Source of the DNA: Mucilaginibacter sp. L294
GTDB taxonomy: Bacteria > Bacteroidota > Bacteroidia > Sphingobacteriales > Sphingobacteriaceae
Assembly: GCF_001636615.1 (NCBI RefSeq)
Contig: NZ_LGEK01000024.1
Location: forward strand, 1-58,611
Length of the DNA: 58,611 bases
Reading direction: 5' to 3'
Part shown: positions 42,645 through 54,700 of the stretch, one piece after another
Layout: every line of letters begins with the position of its first letter
How positions within the stretch are numbered: the stretch's first letter is position 1
Notes under the pieces: model-generated
The model's input: only the letters and a program-made list of their open reading frames with translations
Database searches by the model: none
What the model was told of the DNA's origin: nothing
Translations under genes and position numbers: made by a program

Positions 42645-43946
42645 ATGCCATCCACTTTCCGATCCGCTCTTAGATATTTATTGGTTACCATCATCCTGAC
42701 ATTGGCAGGTCTTAGCTCAAAGGCTTACTCAATATTAGCCCACGAGGCTATTATTGATGCTACATGGAAGTCGACATTGATGCCCTTACTAAAGCAAAAA
42801 TATCCTGACGCTACGCGCGAGCAACTGCTGATGGCACACTCCTACGCATATGGCGGCGCAATTGTGGCTGATATGGGATACATGCCTTTTGGTAATGGCT
42901 TTTTTACCGACCTGGTACACTACGTACGTAGCGGTGATTTTGTACAGGCCCTTATTGCCGATTCACAAAACCTGAATGAATACGCATTCGCATTGGGTGC
43001 CTTATCGCATTACATGGCCGATAAATACGGACACTCTTTATCCACTAACCGTAACGTGCCACTCATTTATCCGAAGCTTCAAAAAAAATTCGGTGATGTG
43101 GTCACTTACGAGGACGATCATACCTCACACAGCCGAATGGAATTTGCTTATGATGTTTTACAAATTGGCCAAAACGGCTATACATCAGAAGGCTATCACG
43201 ATTTTATTGGTTTTAATATCTCCGTCCCGGTTTTAGAGAAGGCTTTTTATGAAACTTACGGCCGCGAACTGGGCAGCATATTCTCAAACATCAATTCATC
43301 CATCAATACTATGCGCTGGGGGGTTCGTAACCTTTTCCCGGTGCTTACCAAATCGGCATACAAGGCCAACCAAACCGACATTGAAAAAATGCATCCCGGT
43401 ATAACCGCACGGAAGTTTCAGTATAAAATGAGCAAACGGTCGTTCAACCTGGAATTTGGCAAGGAAAGGAAGGAGCCAAAGTTTTTCGCGAAGGTGGCTG
43501 TATTCATCATCAAAATATTACCTAAAATAGGCCCCTTAAAAACGCTTAAGTTTAAGTCACCGGGCGAGAAAGGGCAAAAGCTTTTCGCCATAAGTTTTGA
43601 AACTATTTTGAAGAATTATAAAGAGGCTTTAGGGCAGGTAGGTAACAACCAGTTGATATTGCCTGATATTGATTTTGATACCGGTAACCTTACCTGTTTA
43701 GGCGAATACAAATTGGCCGATAATACCTACGCCGAACTTTTAGAAGAACTGCAGGAACAACAATATAAAAACGTTACCCCTGAGCTGCAAAAAAGCATTA
43801 TGGACTTTTATAGCGCCGCCGACACCACACAGCTAACCGCCAAGGACCTGAAAAAATGGGCTAAAACCAGTGTGAGGATCAAAGAGCTTTCACGGCTAAC
43901 GCCCATGCCACAGGACACACTACATTCGCTGGTTGAGCAGAAGTAG
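42645..43946 (+). CDS. Zinc-dependent phospholipase C-like protein (PF00882 type)
   Basis: A 433-aa exported protein with a signal peptide (ILTLAGLSSKAYS). The first 200 residues carry the spaced His/Asp ligands of the zinc phospholipase C / S1-P1-like fold: AHEAIID, AHSYAYGGAIVADMGY, DLVHYVRSGD, GALSHYMADKYGHS and DHTSHSRMEFAYD. Members hydrolyse phospholipid head groups, but many bacterial homologues are uncharacterised. The C-terminal 200 residues are basic, helical and without a known domain. Its stop is 1 base from the end of the convergent phosphopantetheinyl transferase gene. Confidence 0.85.
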   Translation: MPSTFRSALRYLLVTIILTLAGLSSKAYSILAHEAIIDATWKSTLMPLLKQKYPDATREQLLMAHSYAYGGAIVADMGYMPFGNGFFTDLVHYVRSGDFVQALIADSQNLNEYAFALGALSHYMADKYGHSLSTNRNVPLIYPKLQKKFGDVVTYEDDHTSHSRMEFAYDVLQIGQNGYTSEGYHDFIGFNISVPVLEKAFYETYGRELGSIFSNINSSINTMRWGVRNLFPVLTKSAYKANQTDIEKMHPGITARKFQYKMSKRSFNLEFGKERKEPKFFAKVAVFIIKILPKIGPLKTLKFKSPGEKGQKLFAISFETILKNYKEALGQVGNNQLILPDIDFDTGNLTCLGEYKLADNTYAELLEELQEQQYKNVTPELQKSIMDFYSAADTTQLTAKDLKKWAKTSVRIKELSRLTPMPQDTLHSLVEQK

Positions 43947-43947
43947 G

Positions 43948-44736
43948 TTACGCCAGATCCACATCAAAAAACTTTAACTGCTGGCCTGCACCTTCACAAA
44001 CCACGGTACTTATGTATCCCGGCGCAATATTAAAACTATGCAGCAGCCAGTTTTTGTCTGTGCCGATAAGGGATGAATCTAAAACATGTTCACCATTAAG
44101 CGAGGGAGTTATTTTAAGATGATCGCCAAGGCCCTGCCCGGTTGCTTTAAGGATGGCTTCCTTACGTGTCCATAAGGTGAAAAATCTTTCGGGTGAGGTG
44201 CCAATATAATCAACCTCTTCCTTGCTAAAATTTTCTTCCAAAATATCCTGAAACGGGAATACAGGGTCAACAAATTCCACATCAGCCCCAACCGGTAATT
44301 GGGCTATGGCAAGCACTATCCAATCGCCGGAGTGCGAAAGGTTGTAATGCAGAATAGCGCCGTTATTGCTCACCAAATAAGGTTTTTTATTATCGCCCAA
44401 TGTGAATTGTAGTTGGGCAGGCGGCGTATTCAGGTACCGCCCCAATATAAACCGTTGTGCACCCCGGCTTACTATAAATCTGTAGGTATCTTTCTGCTGT
44501 TTGTACTTACCGGCACGCAGGGTTTCTTCGGGGGTAAGCAGGGTTTCGAATTGTTCTAACTGCTTTAGGTTTTGCCTGATGTTGATGCGCCATACATGAA
44601 CGTCGTTATTGCTGATAACAAACCCATTCGCGGCGGTATCCCGCCACAATACATCATTAAAATACCGGTTTGTAATACTCCCCAAAACCTGATTAATAAT
44701 TGATCTTATCCAGGCAATCCTGCAATATTTCGGCAA
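43948..44736 (-). CDS. 4'-phosphopantetheinyl transferase (Sfp type)
   Basis: This enzyme attaches the phosphopantetheine arm of CoA to a serine on carrier domains, here most likely the three carriers of the two upstream synthetases. The Sfp-type signatures are present: VGADVEFVDP with the Mg-binding Asp and Glu, and FFTLWTRKEAILKATGQGL (WxxKEAxxK). The start is uncertain: the frame opens with a TTG at 44736, inside the last codons of the synthetase gene, while another TTG at 44685 falls just past its stop (44693). No ATG precedes VHVWRI. It is the last gene of the operon and meets the phospholipase gene tail to tail, 1 base apart. Confidence 0.9.
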   Translation of the reverse strand: MPKYCRIAWIRSIINQVLGSITNRYFNDVLWRDTAANGFVISNNDVHVWRINIRQNLKQLEQFETLLTPEETLRAGKYKQQKDTYRFIVSRGAQRFILGRYLNTPPAQLQFTLGDNKKPYLVSNNGAILHYNLSHSGDWIVLAIAQLPVGADVEFVDPVFPFQDILEENFSKEEVDYIGTSPERFFTLWTRKEAILKATGQGLGDHLKITPSLNGEHVLDSSLIGTDKNWLLHSFNIAPGYISTVVCEGAGQQLKFFDVDLA

Positions 44737-47700
44737 ACTGACTGTCGTTTGGCTCTTTAAAAATGGTGTTATGTTCGCCTGGTATATTGTGGATGTTTAC
44801 CCCTTTTAAGGCATAGGGTTTCCAACCCATGTACACGTAATCATCCAAATAAAACGAACGCGTTTCCGCACGAAACAACTCTATAGCAATATCATAAGGC
44901 TGGATGCGGTAATGTTTCTGTGCTACATTGTTCATCTCGTCTATCTTGTGTGAATATCCAAAAAAGCCGGTCTGTTTTTGTTCAGTACCAAACTTAAGTT
45001 TCCATAAAAGCCTTACAGCACCACGTTCAAGCGCTTTAGCACGGGTCGTAATAGTTTTTGTGAAGCCATCCTTAAACAGCATAGCATGCCACACTTTACG
45101 GCCAAAATACATGCCGCGCTTAACGTGTTTAACAAGCCACGGGTCGTAATGCGGGGTACGATAGGCATAAGTATCAAACATGGCCAGCATGCGTACTTCT
45201 TTGTTCAAGGCTTCCAGCTGGCGTGCCATTTCGTAGGCAATTATCCCCCCGAAAGAGAAACCTGCCAGTGCATAAGGCCCGTCCGGGTTTTGCGCCCGTA
45301 TAGCCGATATATAATGCGCAGCAATGTCCTCCATTCTGCTCAGCGGTTCATCAACACCGTTCAAACCCTTGGCCTGTAGGCCATAAACAGGCTGGTCGGC
45401 ATCCATGTGTTTGGCAAGCGTGTTAAACAACAATACGTTTAAGCCTGCACCGTGCACAATATAAATAGGTATTTTGCTACCGGTAGGCTTTATTGGCACC
45501 AATGAATCCCAGGTGATGGATTTGCCATCCATCTCCAGCATCAGCGACAGTTTTTCCACCGTTGAATTCTCGAACAATATAGCCAGCGGCAGGCGTTTGC
45601 CCGTATCCTTCTCAATGCGTGCCATTACCTGTACGGCTATCAGCGAGTGGCCACCAAGCTCAAAAAAGTTGTCGTGGATACCAATCTGTTCTATACCCAA
45701 AAACGCTGTCCAGATATCGGCAACCATCTTTTCAATATCCGTGCGGGGTGCAACATAGGCCACAGTTTCCACTGAGGCAATATCACGGGCAGCCAATGCC
45801 TTTTTGTCTACCTTGCCGTTTGGTGTCATCGGCATGGCATCTATCACAATAAAATTATCGGGTACCATATAATCCGGCACCGATGTGCGCAGGTTATTAC
45901 GCCATTGGTGCAGCAGTTCGGCATTATCAACAGCAGCGGTAACACCCTCTTTTATAATGATATAAGCCACCAGTTTATCCACACCATTATTATCGGCACG
46001 GGCAATAACTATGGCCTGTTTGATGGTTTCTTCCTTAGCCAGGTTAAATTCTATCTCACCGGTTTCAATCCGGTACCCGCGAATTTTTACCTGGGCATCT
46101 ATCCGCGAAAGGTACATCAGGTCGCCATCGGGAGTGAATGTCCCGAGGTCGCCGGTGCGGTACATTTTCGCCTTTGGTTCGTCCGAAAAGGGATCTGAAA
46201 CGAATTTTTCCGCTGTTAGTTCGGGCTGATTTAGGTAACCTTCGGCCACACCTTCACCAGCTATGTAAATTTCGCCCGCCACGCCCGGCGACAGCATATT
46301 TTGAAACGGATCTAAAATATAAATCGCGGTGTTATCAATCGGCTTACCAATACTGACAAAACCATCGTTCGCGGTAATCTCTTTTAGTGTCGACCAGATG
46401 GTAGTTTCCGTTGGGCCGTAAACGTTCCATAACGAAGTGGCTTTATCCAGGATGCGTTGCGCCAGGTCCATCGGTAAGGCCTCGCCACCGCAAATCACTT
46501 TTATCTTCTCTTTATCCCAACCTGCTTCCAGCATCATACGCCAGGTGTATGGCGTGGCCTGCATTACGGTAACTTTTTCTTTTTTGATGAGATCAAGCAG
46601 CGCGTTACCATCCTTGGTGGTAGCGGCATCGGCCAGTACAATTTGCGCGCCTGTTATCAGCGGAAGCCAAAGCTCCAGCCCGGCAATGTCAAAGCTGATG
46701 GTGGTTACAGCAAGCAGTTTATCGGCAGCGGTAAGGCCGGGCTGCCTTTGCATACTGTACAGAAAGTTAACCACGTTATGGTGCTTTATCTGCACCCCTT
46801 TTGGCTGCCCGGTTGAGCCTGATGTATACAGGATATAGATCAGATCATCACCCTTTACCCTAACCTCTGGATCTGTAGTTGGATAAGCACTTAGCGTTGG
46901 TAATATCTCTTCCAGTATAATTTCCTTTGCGTTTGATACGTACTGCCCTTTGTATGCTTCGGATGTAAGCAGCAGCACCGCAGCCGAATCTTCCAGCATG
47001 TAATTGATGCGGTTGATAGGGAATATTGGGTCGAGCGGAACATAGGTTGCACCTGCTTTGATGATAGCCAGTAAACCGATCACCAACTCTGCCGACCTAT
47101 CCAGCGAGATGGCCACCTTATCATTCGGCTTTACCCCGCTCTCCATCAGCATAGCCGCCATTTGATTGGCCTTTTGGTTAAGCTGTTTGTAGGTAAGCTC
47201 CTCGTTATTAAACTTTAGGGCGATGTTATTGGGGTACTGCGACGCTATTTCGCTGATGATCTGATGGAGCGGTTTTTCTTTCGGGTAAGCTACTTTGGTA
47301 TCGTTCCATTTATCCAGCTGCGCTTTGATTTCGGCCGCGTTCAGTACCGGCAGTTTGCCTATCGGCGTATCCGGTGTTTTCACCACTTCGCGCAGCAAAT
47401 GTTCCAGCGTATCCATAAAACGGCTAATGGTAGCCAGCCCGAACAGTTGGGTATTGTACGACCACTCGAAGGTAAGCGCACCTTTATGGTCGGTAATATT
47501 CAAAAATATCTCGAACGTTTCGTACTCGCGCGGGTTGTTGATGTAGCGGTGTTTCAGGTTGTAAAAACTGATGCCTTCATCCATCCCGATATCGATATTA
47601 AACACCACCGGTACCAGCGGCAAACGCGATGCATCCCTCGGGATATTCAGCTTTTTAAGCAAGCTGCCGAAGGTGTATTGCTGATGGTCGTACGCGTCAA

Positions 47701-48727
47701 GCACGGGGCTTTTGCGCTCTTTAAGGTAATCTACAAACGATTGATCACCTTTGGGGAAGCTCCTTAATGGCAGCAGGTTTACGCAATGCCCAACCAGGCC
47801 AAAATTGCCCGTGGCCGATTGCCCTGCGGCAGGTAAGCCAATAATAATTTCTTCCTGCCCGGTTAGCTGATGTAAAAACACCTCGAAGGATGCCATAACC
47901 GCGCTCACAAAGCTGGTACTGGCCTTGCGGGCCAAAAGCTTCAGTTCGTTCACCAGCGTGGCATCCAGGCTAAAATCGGCACGGTTACTTCTGTAGGTGC
48001 GCGGCGTTGGCCTTGGGTTATCTGTAGGCAGATCCAGCAAATGGTTGCTGCCTTTAAACTGGTTTAACCAGTATTGTTCAGTTTCCTTATGTTCGGCGGT
48101 ATGTGATAATTCTATTTCGGCAACAGCGTATTCGCTGAACCTTGGTGCGGGTGTTAATTGAGGCACTTCATGCTGCGAGAATGCCGAATACAGTTTACTC
48201 AGGTCCTGCATCATGATCCCTACCGACCAGCCATCGCAAACAATGTGGTGCATCAGCATGATCACCATGTGCTCATCATAGTTCAGCTTTAGTATGGCTA
48301 CTTTAAACAGCGGGCCGTTCACCAGATCGAGCGGGGTGATGGCCAGCTGGCGGTTATAATTTTTGATGAAAAGTTTGTTCTGCTCATCGCCCTGTGCTGA
48401 CAGGTCGTGGTAGTCAACGTTGATTTCAGGATTATTGTAAACAATGATGCTTGCGCCATCGGCACTAAAAACAGTACGCAGGGCTTCGTGCCTGTCAGAT
48501 AATGACTGCAAGGCCTTCATCATGGCATCGGTATCAAATGTACCGGTAAGCACGATACTCGATGAATCGTTATAAGCGCAGCTGGCATCGTTACCACCTA
48601 TCAGGCACGATGTCCAGATCTCTATCTGTGGTTCGGTGGCCGGGGCAACCAATAGTATTTCAGGCCCTGCAAAGGGATCAAATTCGTCTGGACTAACCTG
48701 GGGGATATATGTAGCAGTCTGATCCAA
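44693..48727 (-). CDS. Non-ribosomal peptide synthetase, C-A-PCP-TE
   Basis: A 1344-aa single-module termination synthetase. The condensation domain (about 25-450) has HHIVCDG at 160-166. The adenylation domain (about 475-985) has YILYTSGSTGQPKG, FDIAGLELW, NVYGPTETTIW, YRTGDLG and a GKVDKKAL lysine. By eye against GrsA the pocket reads D-I-L-Q-I-G-V-I-W-K, close to glycine codes. The carrier serine is Ser1028 in ELGGHSLIAVQ. The thioesterase (about 1070-1344) has GFSFGG with Ser1158, Asp1185 and His1319. The gene starts 2 bases after the hybrid synthetase stop, so it should receive that chain, add one amino acid and release the product by hydrolysis or cyclisation. No epimerase, methyltransferase or reductase domain is present. 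Confidence 0.96.
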   Translation of the reverse strand: MDQTATYIPQVSPDEFDPFAGPEILLVAPATEPQIEIWTSCLIGGNDASCAYNDSSSIVLTGTFDTDAMMKALQSLSDRHEALRTVFSADGASIIVYNNPEINVDYHDLSAQGDEQNKLFIKNYNRQLAITPLDLVNGPLFKVAILKLNYDEHMVIMLMHHIVCDGWSVGIMMQDLSKLYSAFSQHEVPQLTPAPRFSEYAVAEIELSHTAEHKETEQYWLNQFKGSNHLLDLPTDNPRPTPRTYRSNRADFSLDATLVNELKLLARKASTSFVSAVMASFEVFLHQLTGQEEIIIGLPAAGQSATGNFGLVGHCVNLLPLRSFPKGDQSFVDYLKERKSPVLDAYDHQQYTFGSLLKKLNIPRDASRLPLVPVVFNIDIGMDEGISFYNLKHRYINNPREYETFEIFLNITDHKGALTFEWSYNTQLFGLATISRFMDTLEHLLREVVKTPDTPIGKLPVLNAAEIKAQLDKWNDTKVAYPKEKPLHQIISEIASQYPNNIALKFNNEELTYKQLNQKANQMAAMLMESGVKPNDKVAISLDRSAELVIGLLAIIKAGATYVPLDPIFPINRINYMLEDSAAVLLLTSEAYKGQYVSNAKEIILEEILPTLSAYPTTDPEVRVKGDDLIYILYTSGSTGQPKGVQIKHHNVVNFLYSMQRQPGLTAADKLLAVTTISFDIAGLELWLPLITGAQIVLADAATTKDGNALLDLIKKEKVTVMQATPYTWRMMLEAGWDKEKIKVICGGEALPMDLAQRILDKATSLWNVYGPTETTIWSTLKEITANDGFVSIGKPIDNTAIYILDPFQNMLSPGVAGEIYIAGEGVAEGYLNQPELTAEKFVSDPFSDEPKAKMYRTGDLGTFTPDGDLMYLSRIDAQVKIRGYRIETGEIEFNLAKEETIKQAIVIARADNNGVDKLVAYIIIKEGVTAAVDNAELLHQWRNNLRTSVPDYMVPDNFIVIDAMPMTPNGKVDKKALAARDIASVETVAYVAPRTDIEKMVADIWTAFLGIEQIGIHDNFFELGGHSLIAVQVMARIEKDTGKRLPLAILFENSTVEKLSLMLEMDGKSITWDSLVPIKPTGSKIPIYIVHGAGLNVLLFNTLAKHMDADQPVYGLQAKGLNGVDEPLSRMEDIAAHYISAIRAQNPDGPYALAGFSFGGIIAYEMARQLEALNKEVRMLAMFDTYAYRTPHYDPWLVKHVKRGMYFGRKVWHAMLFKDGFTKTITTRAKALERGAVRLLWKLKFGTEQKQTGFFGYSHKIDEMNNVAQKHYRIQPYDIAIELFRAETRSFYLDDYVYMGWKPYALKGVNIHNIPGEHNTIFKEPNDSQFAEILQDCLDKINY

Positions 48728-48729
48728 AT

Positions 48730-51700
48730 TTATTTGCCGTTTAGGTTTATCTGTATATACTTGCCGGGGTTGTTTTCATCAGCAACAAACCAGGCAGGGT
48801 TACCGTCTCTATCGCGGCCAAGCCTTGCGCCTTCAACAGGCGGCTGGGTGGCGTTAGTGATGGCCGGGGCAGCAGGGGTAACCAAAGATACAAAAGGCGC
48901 GGAATTTTGCACTTTAAAAAATCCGGCGGCTATCATATCGGCAATGCTGTCATTAAACGCAGCTATCATGGTATCCATATCATCCTCGGTATGGGCATCC
49001 GTCATAAAGCAAGGGAAGCCATCCAGCACGTGGATGCCCCTTAAACGCATCAATGTGAAAAGCAGCTCGCTGTAAGGTATCTCCTCTAAAAACTTTAACC
49101 GCCACAGGGATGCATAACCAACCACGGTTAGCGGCAGGTTTTCTTTTTTGCAGGTAGCTTCTATGCCGTTTTTTAAACGGGTAGCCAGGGCGGTCAGTTT
49201 TTCCTGCAGGGCGGGGCCGCGGTCTTTCATATATTGTAAAGATGCTTTAGCGGCTGCCAGGGCAAGGGGATGGCGCACAAAGGTACCGGCAAAATAGGTT
49301 ACCCCTACTTCGGGTACCGAATCATCACCGTACTCCCAGAAACCGCCATCCAGCGCATCCATATATTCGGCTTTACCGCAAATAGCACCAACGGGCATAC
49401 CGCCGCCAATAACTTTACCATAAGTACCCAGATCAGCCTTTACGCCGAACAAGGCTTGCGTACCACCTGGGTGGAAACGGAAACCGCTGATCACCTCATC
49501 AAAAACAAGGCAAACTTTGGCAGCTTCGGTAACTACTCTTAATTTTTTCAGGAACTCGATAGGTTGAAACTCCGGCCTTCGGCTTTGTACCGGTTCTACC
49601 AAAACGGCCGCAATCTCGTCCGCGCGTTCCTGGATAATGTGCAGGGCCTCGTCAGTACCGTAATCCAGTATCAGCATATTCTGCACGTTATCTGCCAGGA
49701 TGCCCGACGCGGCCGGAACAGTTTTTAATTTCTTGGTACCGCGTACAATTACCTCGTCCATGATGCCATGGTATGAACCGCTGAAGGCTACGATCAACGG
49801 GCGACCGGTGACAGTCCTTGCCACACGCATGGCGCCTAATACTGCCTCAGAGCCGGTATTACACAATGCAGCGCGCTCATGGTTAGTGAACTCGCACATC
49901 AGCTTACAAACCTCACCGGCCAGCTCATGCTGCGGGCCAATTTCATAACCCAGTTCCATTTGTGCTAAAACAGCTTGCTTTAAAACATCGGGCTGGTAAC
50001 CCAGCATGTTCGAGCCGAAGCCGTTTAGGGCATCAATGTATTCGTTACCATCAACATCCCAAAGGCGGCTGCCTTTTGAACGGTTGATCACTATCGGGTA
50101 AACAACTTCTTTAGTCAACGGCCTAAAGCCGCTCACCACCCGCGGATCGGCCATGTAGGCACGGTGCTGCTGGGTTTGTTCTTTACTCTTCTTAGTTTTT
50201 TCGTTATAATCTTTAGTAAGCTTAGCCAAAAAAGCCATTTGCTTATCATCAAGCTCCTGTACCTTACGTTCGATACGTGCGGTAGCGCCGAATGGTTTTT
50301 TGATCTCCACCATTTCTTCCGGCGTAATATCCGGCTCCTGGTCTAAAGCAGGCGGTGCAACGGGTTCGCTTTTTAACTGCCCTTTACCTGAACCCGGAAG
50401 TGGCGCCGCGATGGTAACCATTGTTACTTTAGGATATCCAGTACCCTGCAGATGCGCTATCTGGCTGGCCAATAATTGTAACTGCTGGTTGATGATGCTC
50501 AGGGCTATATCGGTACTGCCGTTTGCGTTAAACGGAATATTTGGCATTTGTACCGGGCGCTGCGCTGTTGCCTGGTTATATACAGGTTGCTGGGCAGGCA
50601 CAGGCTCAAAAGCACCGGCAGGCAGGCTTTTGTCCAGGAAATCGGCCAGCAGGTTAATGGAGTTATACTCTTCAAAAAGCTTCCTGAAGGTAACGGGCAC
50701 ATTAAAGGTTTTTTTAAGATTGGTAGCGATCTGCGTTAGCAATAACGAATCGAAACCGATCTCGGGGAAGCTCAGATCTGCAGCATCTTTCCCTATCTCT
50801 ATGCCCGATGCATCTTCAAAGATGCCGTACAGTTTATCGGCCAGCAAATCTTTTCTCATTATATTATTCTGTATAATATTTTCTTCTGCATTTGTTTGTG
50901 GTTCGTCCGGCACAATTTCCTCCGGTTGGTAATTTACCGTTCCTGTTTCATTAATTACTACAGGTTCAACCCAATATTTTTTATGATCGAAAGCGTAAGG
51001 CGGCAACCTTAAGCGTTTACGTTTACCCGCATAAAATGCATCCCAGTTTGGTTCGATGCCATTTAGCCACAATTGCCCAAGGGCTTTAATTACTGATTGA
51101 TATTCAGAAGCATCACCACTATTTTCTATTCCGGCAACGGTGGCAACAGGTTCATCGGTTGTTTGCTGCGCGGTTAACGTTGCTAATGTACGGCCGGGGC
51201 CAACCTCTAAGAACAAGCGGCCTTGATCTTCGGCCAGCGTATCAACAGCGGCGGCAAAGCGTACGGTTTTACGCAGGTGCGATGCCCAGTAAGCCGGGTC
51301 GGTAGCTTCGGCGGCGCTGAGCCAGTTACCGGTAGCGGTTGACACCACAGGTTTAACCGGCGCGTTCAGCTTCACGGTTTTTACAACCGCCTCAAACGGC
51401 CCTACAATATCATCCATCATGGCCGAGTGGAAGGCATGGCTGGTTTGTAACAACCTGCCGGGGATGCCTTTTTCTTCCAGTACTTTGGCGAATGCCGCAA
51501 CGGCATCCTTTTGCCCCGCCACTACCGATAATTTATTACTGTTGATCACAGCGATGGAAAGGTTGGTCGGCAGGATCTTCTCCAACTCCGCGGCGTTGGT
51601 ACGTACCGAAAGCATATCGCCTTCGGCAACCTGGCTTACCAGTTTGGCACGTTCGGTGATCAGTTTCAGTGCATCGGGTAGGCTAAACACGCCTGCAAAA

Positions 51701-54700
51701 TGCGCGGCCACAAATTCGCCAATGCTATGCCCGCTAAATACTGTTGGTTCTATCCCCCAGCTTATCCACAGCTTAGCCATGGCGTACGAGGTAATGAAGA
51801 TAGCCGGTTGGGTATAAAAAGTATTTTTTAGTTTTTCTGTCGCTTCCACGGATGCATCGGCATAAATAACGTTGAGGAGATCCTCATGGCCGGTGCCTTT
51901 TAGCAGGGCTATACACTCATCTATCGCTGTTTTAAAAACAGGTTCCTGCCCGTAAATTTCGCGGCCCATGTTAAGGTACTGCGCGCCCTGGCCGGGGAAC
52001 ATGAATACCACTTCGGTAGCTTTTTCTTTTAAGGTTTTTGAGTTGGATGGGTCGCGTTTAAATTTGGTAAGCTTCTCCATCAGGTCGGTCCTGTTGGTAG
52101 CCAGGATAAAGTTGCGCTCCTTAAAACCCATACGGGTGGTATGCAGGTTGTAAGCCAGATCAGCTACATCAACATCCTCGTTATCCTGCAAATAATAATA
52201 TAGCCTGTCCGCCCATTTTGAAGCGCTGGTTCCCGTTTTTGCCGACCAGCTTATCAGGCTCACAGGTTTGTTTTCGGCGGCGGGTTGTTCTGTTTTAACG
52301 TACTCTTCCAACACGGTATGCACATTGGTACCGCCCACACCGAACGAGCTTACCCCCGCCCTGCGCTTACCCTCGCTTTGCCAATTGGCAAGTTTGGTAT
52401 TCACAAAAAACGGACTATCGGCAAAATCCATATTGGGATTTGGTTTGGTGTAATATAACGATGCCGGGATCTGCTTATGGTACAGCGCTAGCGTGGTTTT
52501 AATAAAACCCGCCACCCCTGCCGCAGCCACCATATGGCCCATATTACTTTTTATGGAACCGATGGCGCAATATTGTTTCTTATCCTGCGCGCCAAAGGCG
52601 AGGTTAAGGCCTTCAATCTCTATTGGGTCGCCTAATGATGTGGCTGTGCCATGGGCTTCTACATAGGTGATGGTTGCCGGGTCAACACTTGCATCGGCCA
52701 TGGCCATGGCAATAGCGCCTGCCTGCCCGGTGGCACTTGGCGCGGTAAAGCTACCCTTGCCGCCGCCGTCATTATTCAGCCCTACGCCTTTTAAAACGGC
52801 GTAAATGGTATCGCCATCGCGTTCGGCATCTTGCAGGCTTTTCAGCACTACAATGCCCGCGCCATCGCTAAACACCGTACCATCCGCTTGGGCATCAAAC
52901 GAGCGGCAATGCCCATCTGCGCTCAGCATGGTGCCTTGCTGGTACAAGTGCCCGCTTTTTATAGGCGAATTAACAGATGCCCCTCCTGCCAATGCCACAT
53001 CGCACTGTCCGTTACGGATACTATCCACCGCCTGCGCGATAGCCAGTAATGAAGTGGAGCATGCCGAATGCACACTTACTGCCGGGCCGGTGAGGTTCAG
53101 CTCGTAAGCGGTGCGGGTGGCTATATAATCTTTTTCGTTTACGGTGGCTACCAAAAAGCGGCCAACGTTCTCAATTTTCTCTGTGTTTGAGATGACGTTG
53201 TTAGTGTAGTACGTATTGTTGCCCACACCTGCAAAAACACCAACAGCGCCGTGGTACTTTGAGGGCAGATGGCCGGTGGTTTCCAATGCTTCCCAGGCCA
53301 GTTCCAGGAACACCCGGTGCTGCGGGTCCATCAGTTCGGCCACCTTGGGGCTGATGCCAAAAAATGCGGCGTCAAAACTATCGGCATTCTCTACCACCCC
53401 GCGCGCTTTTACATAATTTGGTGCGTTGCGTACGGCTAAGGGGATACTTGAATCAAGCTCTTCCTCACTGAAGAAAGATGTGGTTTCGCGGCCTTCTACC
53501 AAAACCTTCCAAAGTTCGGCAATGGTATCAGCGCCCGGGAAACGGGCGGCCATGCCTATTACGGCTATATCGTTATTGGTTTTATCTTTTTTAGGTTTAC
53601 CTGCAGCAATTTTGGCCACGCTTTTGTTGCCCTCTAAATAGGAGGCAATGCCGTTAACCGTTGGGTACTGGTATAGCTTGGTTATTGGTAGTGTATAGTT
53701 ATATTGCTTTTTTAACGCGGCAACGGTTTTTAGCGCCAGAATGGAATTACCGCCCAGCTCAAAAAAATTATCGAAGATGCCCACCTTATCCATTTGCAGC
53801 AGTTCGGCCCATATAGCGGCTATGCGCTTTTCGGCAGTGCTGTTTGGGGCCTGGTACAGTACCGATAATTCGGGGCGCTGGGTATCCGGGGCGGGCAGCG
53901 CGTTCCTGTCGATTTTACCACTGGTTGTTTTGGCAAAGCCATCCACCCAAACAAATGCCGAGGGCATCATGTAATCAGGTAGTTTTTGTTCTATGCTATC
54001 GCGAAGAAAGGCAATGTCTTTTTTTCCGCCTGATGTTACCAGGTAAGCCACCAACCGTTTTTGGCCTGGTACATCCTCGCGGGCAATTACTACCGACTGG
54101 CTGATGCCATCCAGTTGATTCAGCAGCACTTCTATCTCGCCAACCTCTACCCTGTTCCCGCGGATCTTTACCTGTGTATCCAGGCGGCCAAGGTATTCTA
54201 TATTGCCATTGGGCAGGTACCGGCCAAGGTCGCCGCTGCGGTAAATGTGGGTTGGGTTGCCACTGGCATCTGTCCAGTTAACGAATTTTTCTGCCGTAAG
54301 TTCGGGGCGGTTTAAGTAACCATAAGCCAGGCTAATGCCGCTAATGCAAAGCTCGCCCTGTTCACCATCGACAAGGGGTTTTAGCTGCTCATCCACCACA
54401 TGGATAGCTACGTTAGCTATCGGCTTGCCAATATTTGGTAATAGCGGCCAGTTTTGGGCTGGGCCTTCCATTTTAAGGGCGGTGCTGCATACGCTGGCCT
54501 CGGTTGGGCCGTACATATTGTAAAATACGCAACCCGGTAGTGCCTGGAAGAAACGCAAAATCTGCGGGGTAATTTTTAACTGCTCGCCGGCGCTGATCAC
54601 TTCCTGTAACGATTGCGGGAAGTATTGCTCGGCATCCGCAGTTTCGGTAAAGTATTGCAGCGCTACAAAAGGCACTATCATACGGTTTACCCTTTGCTCA

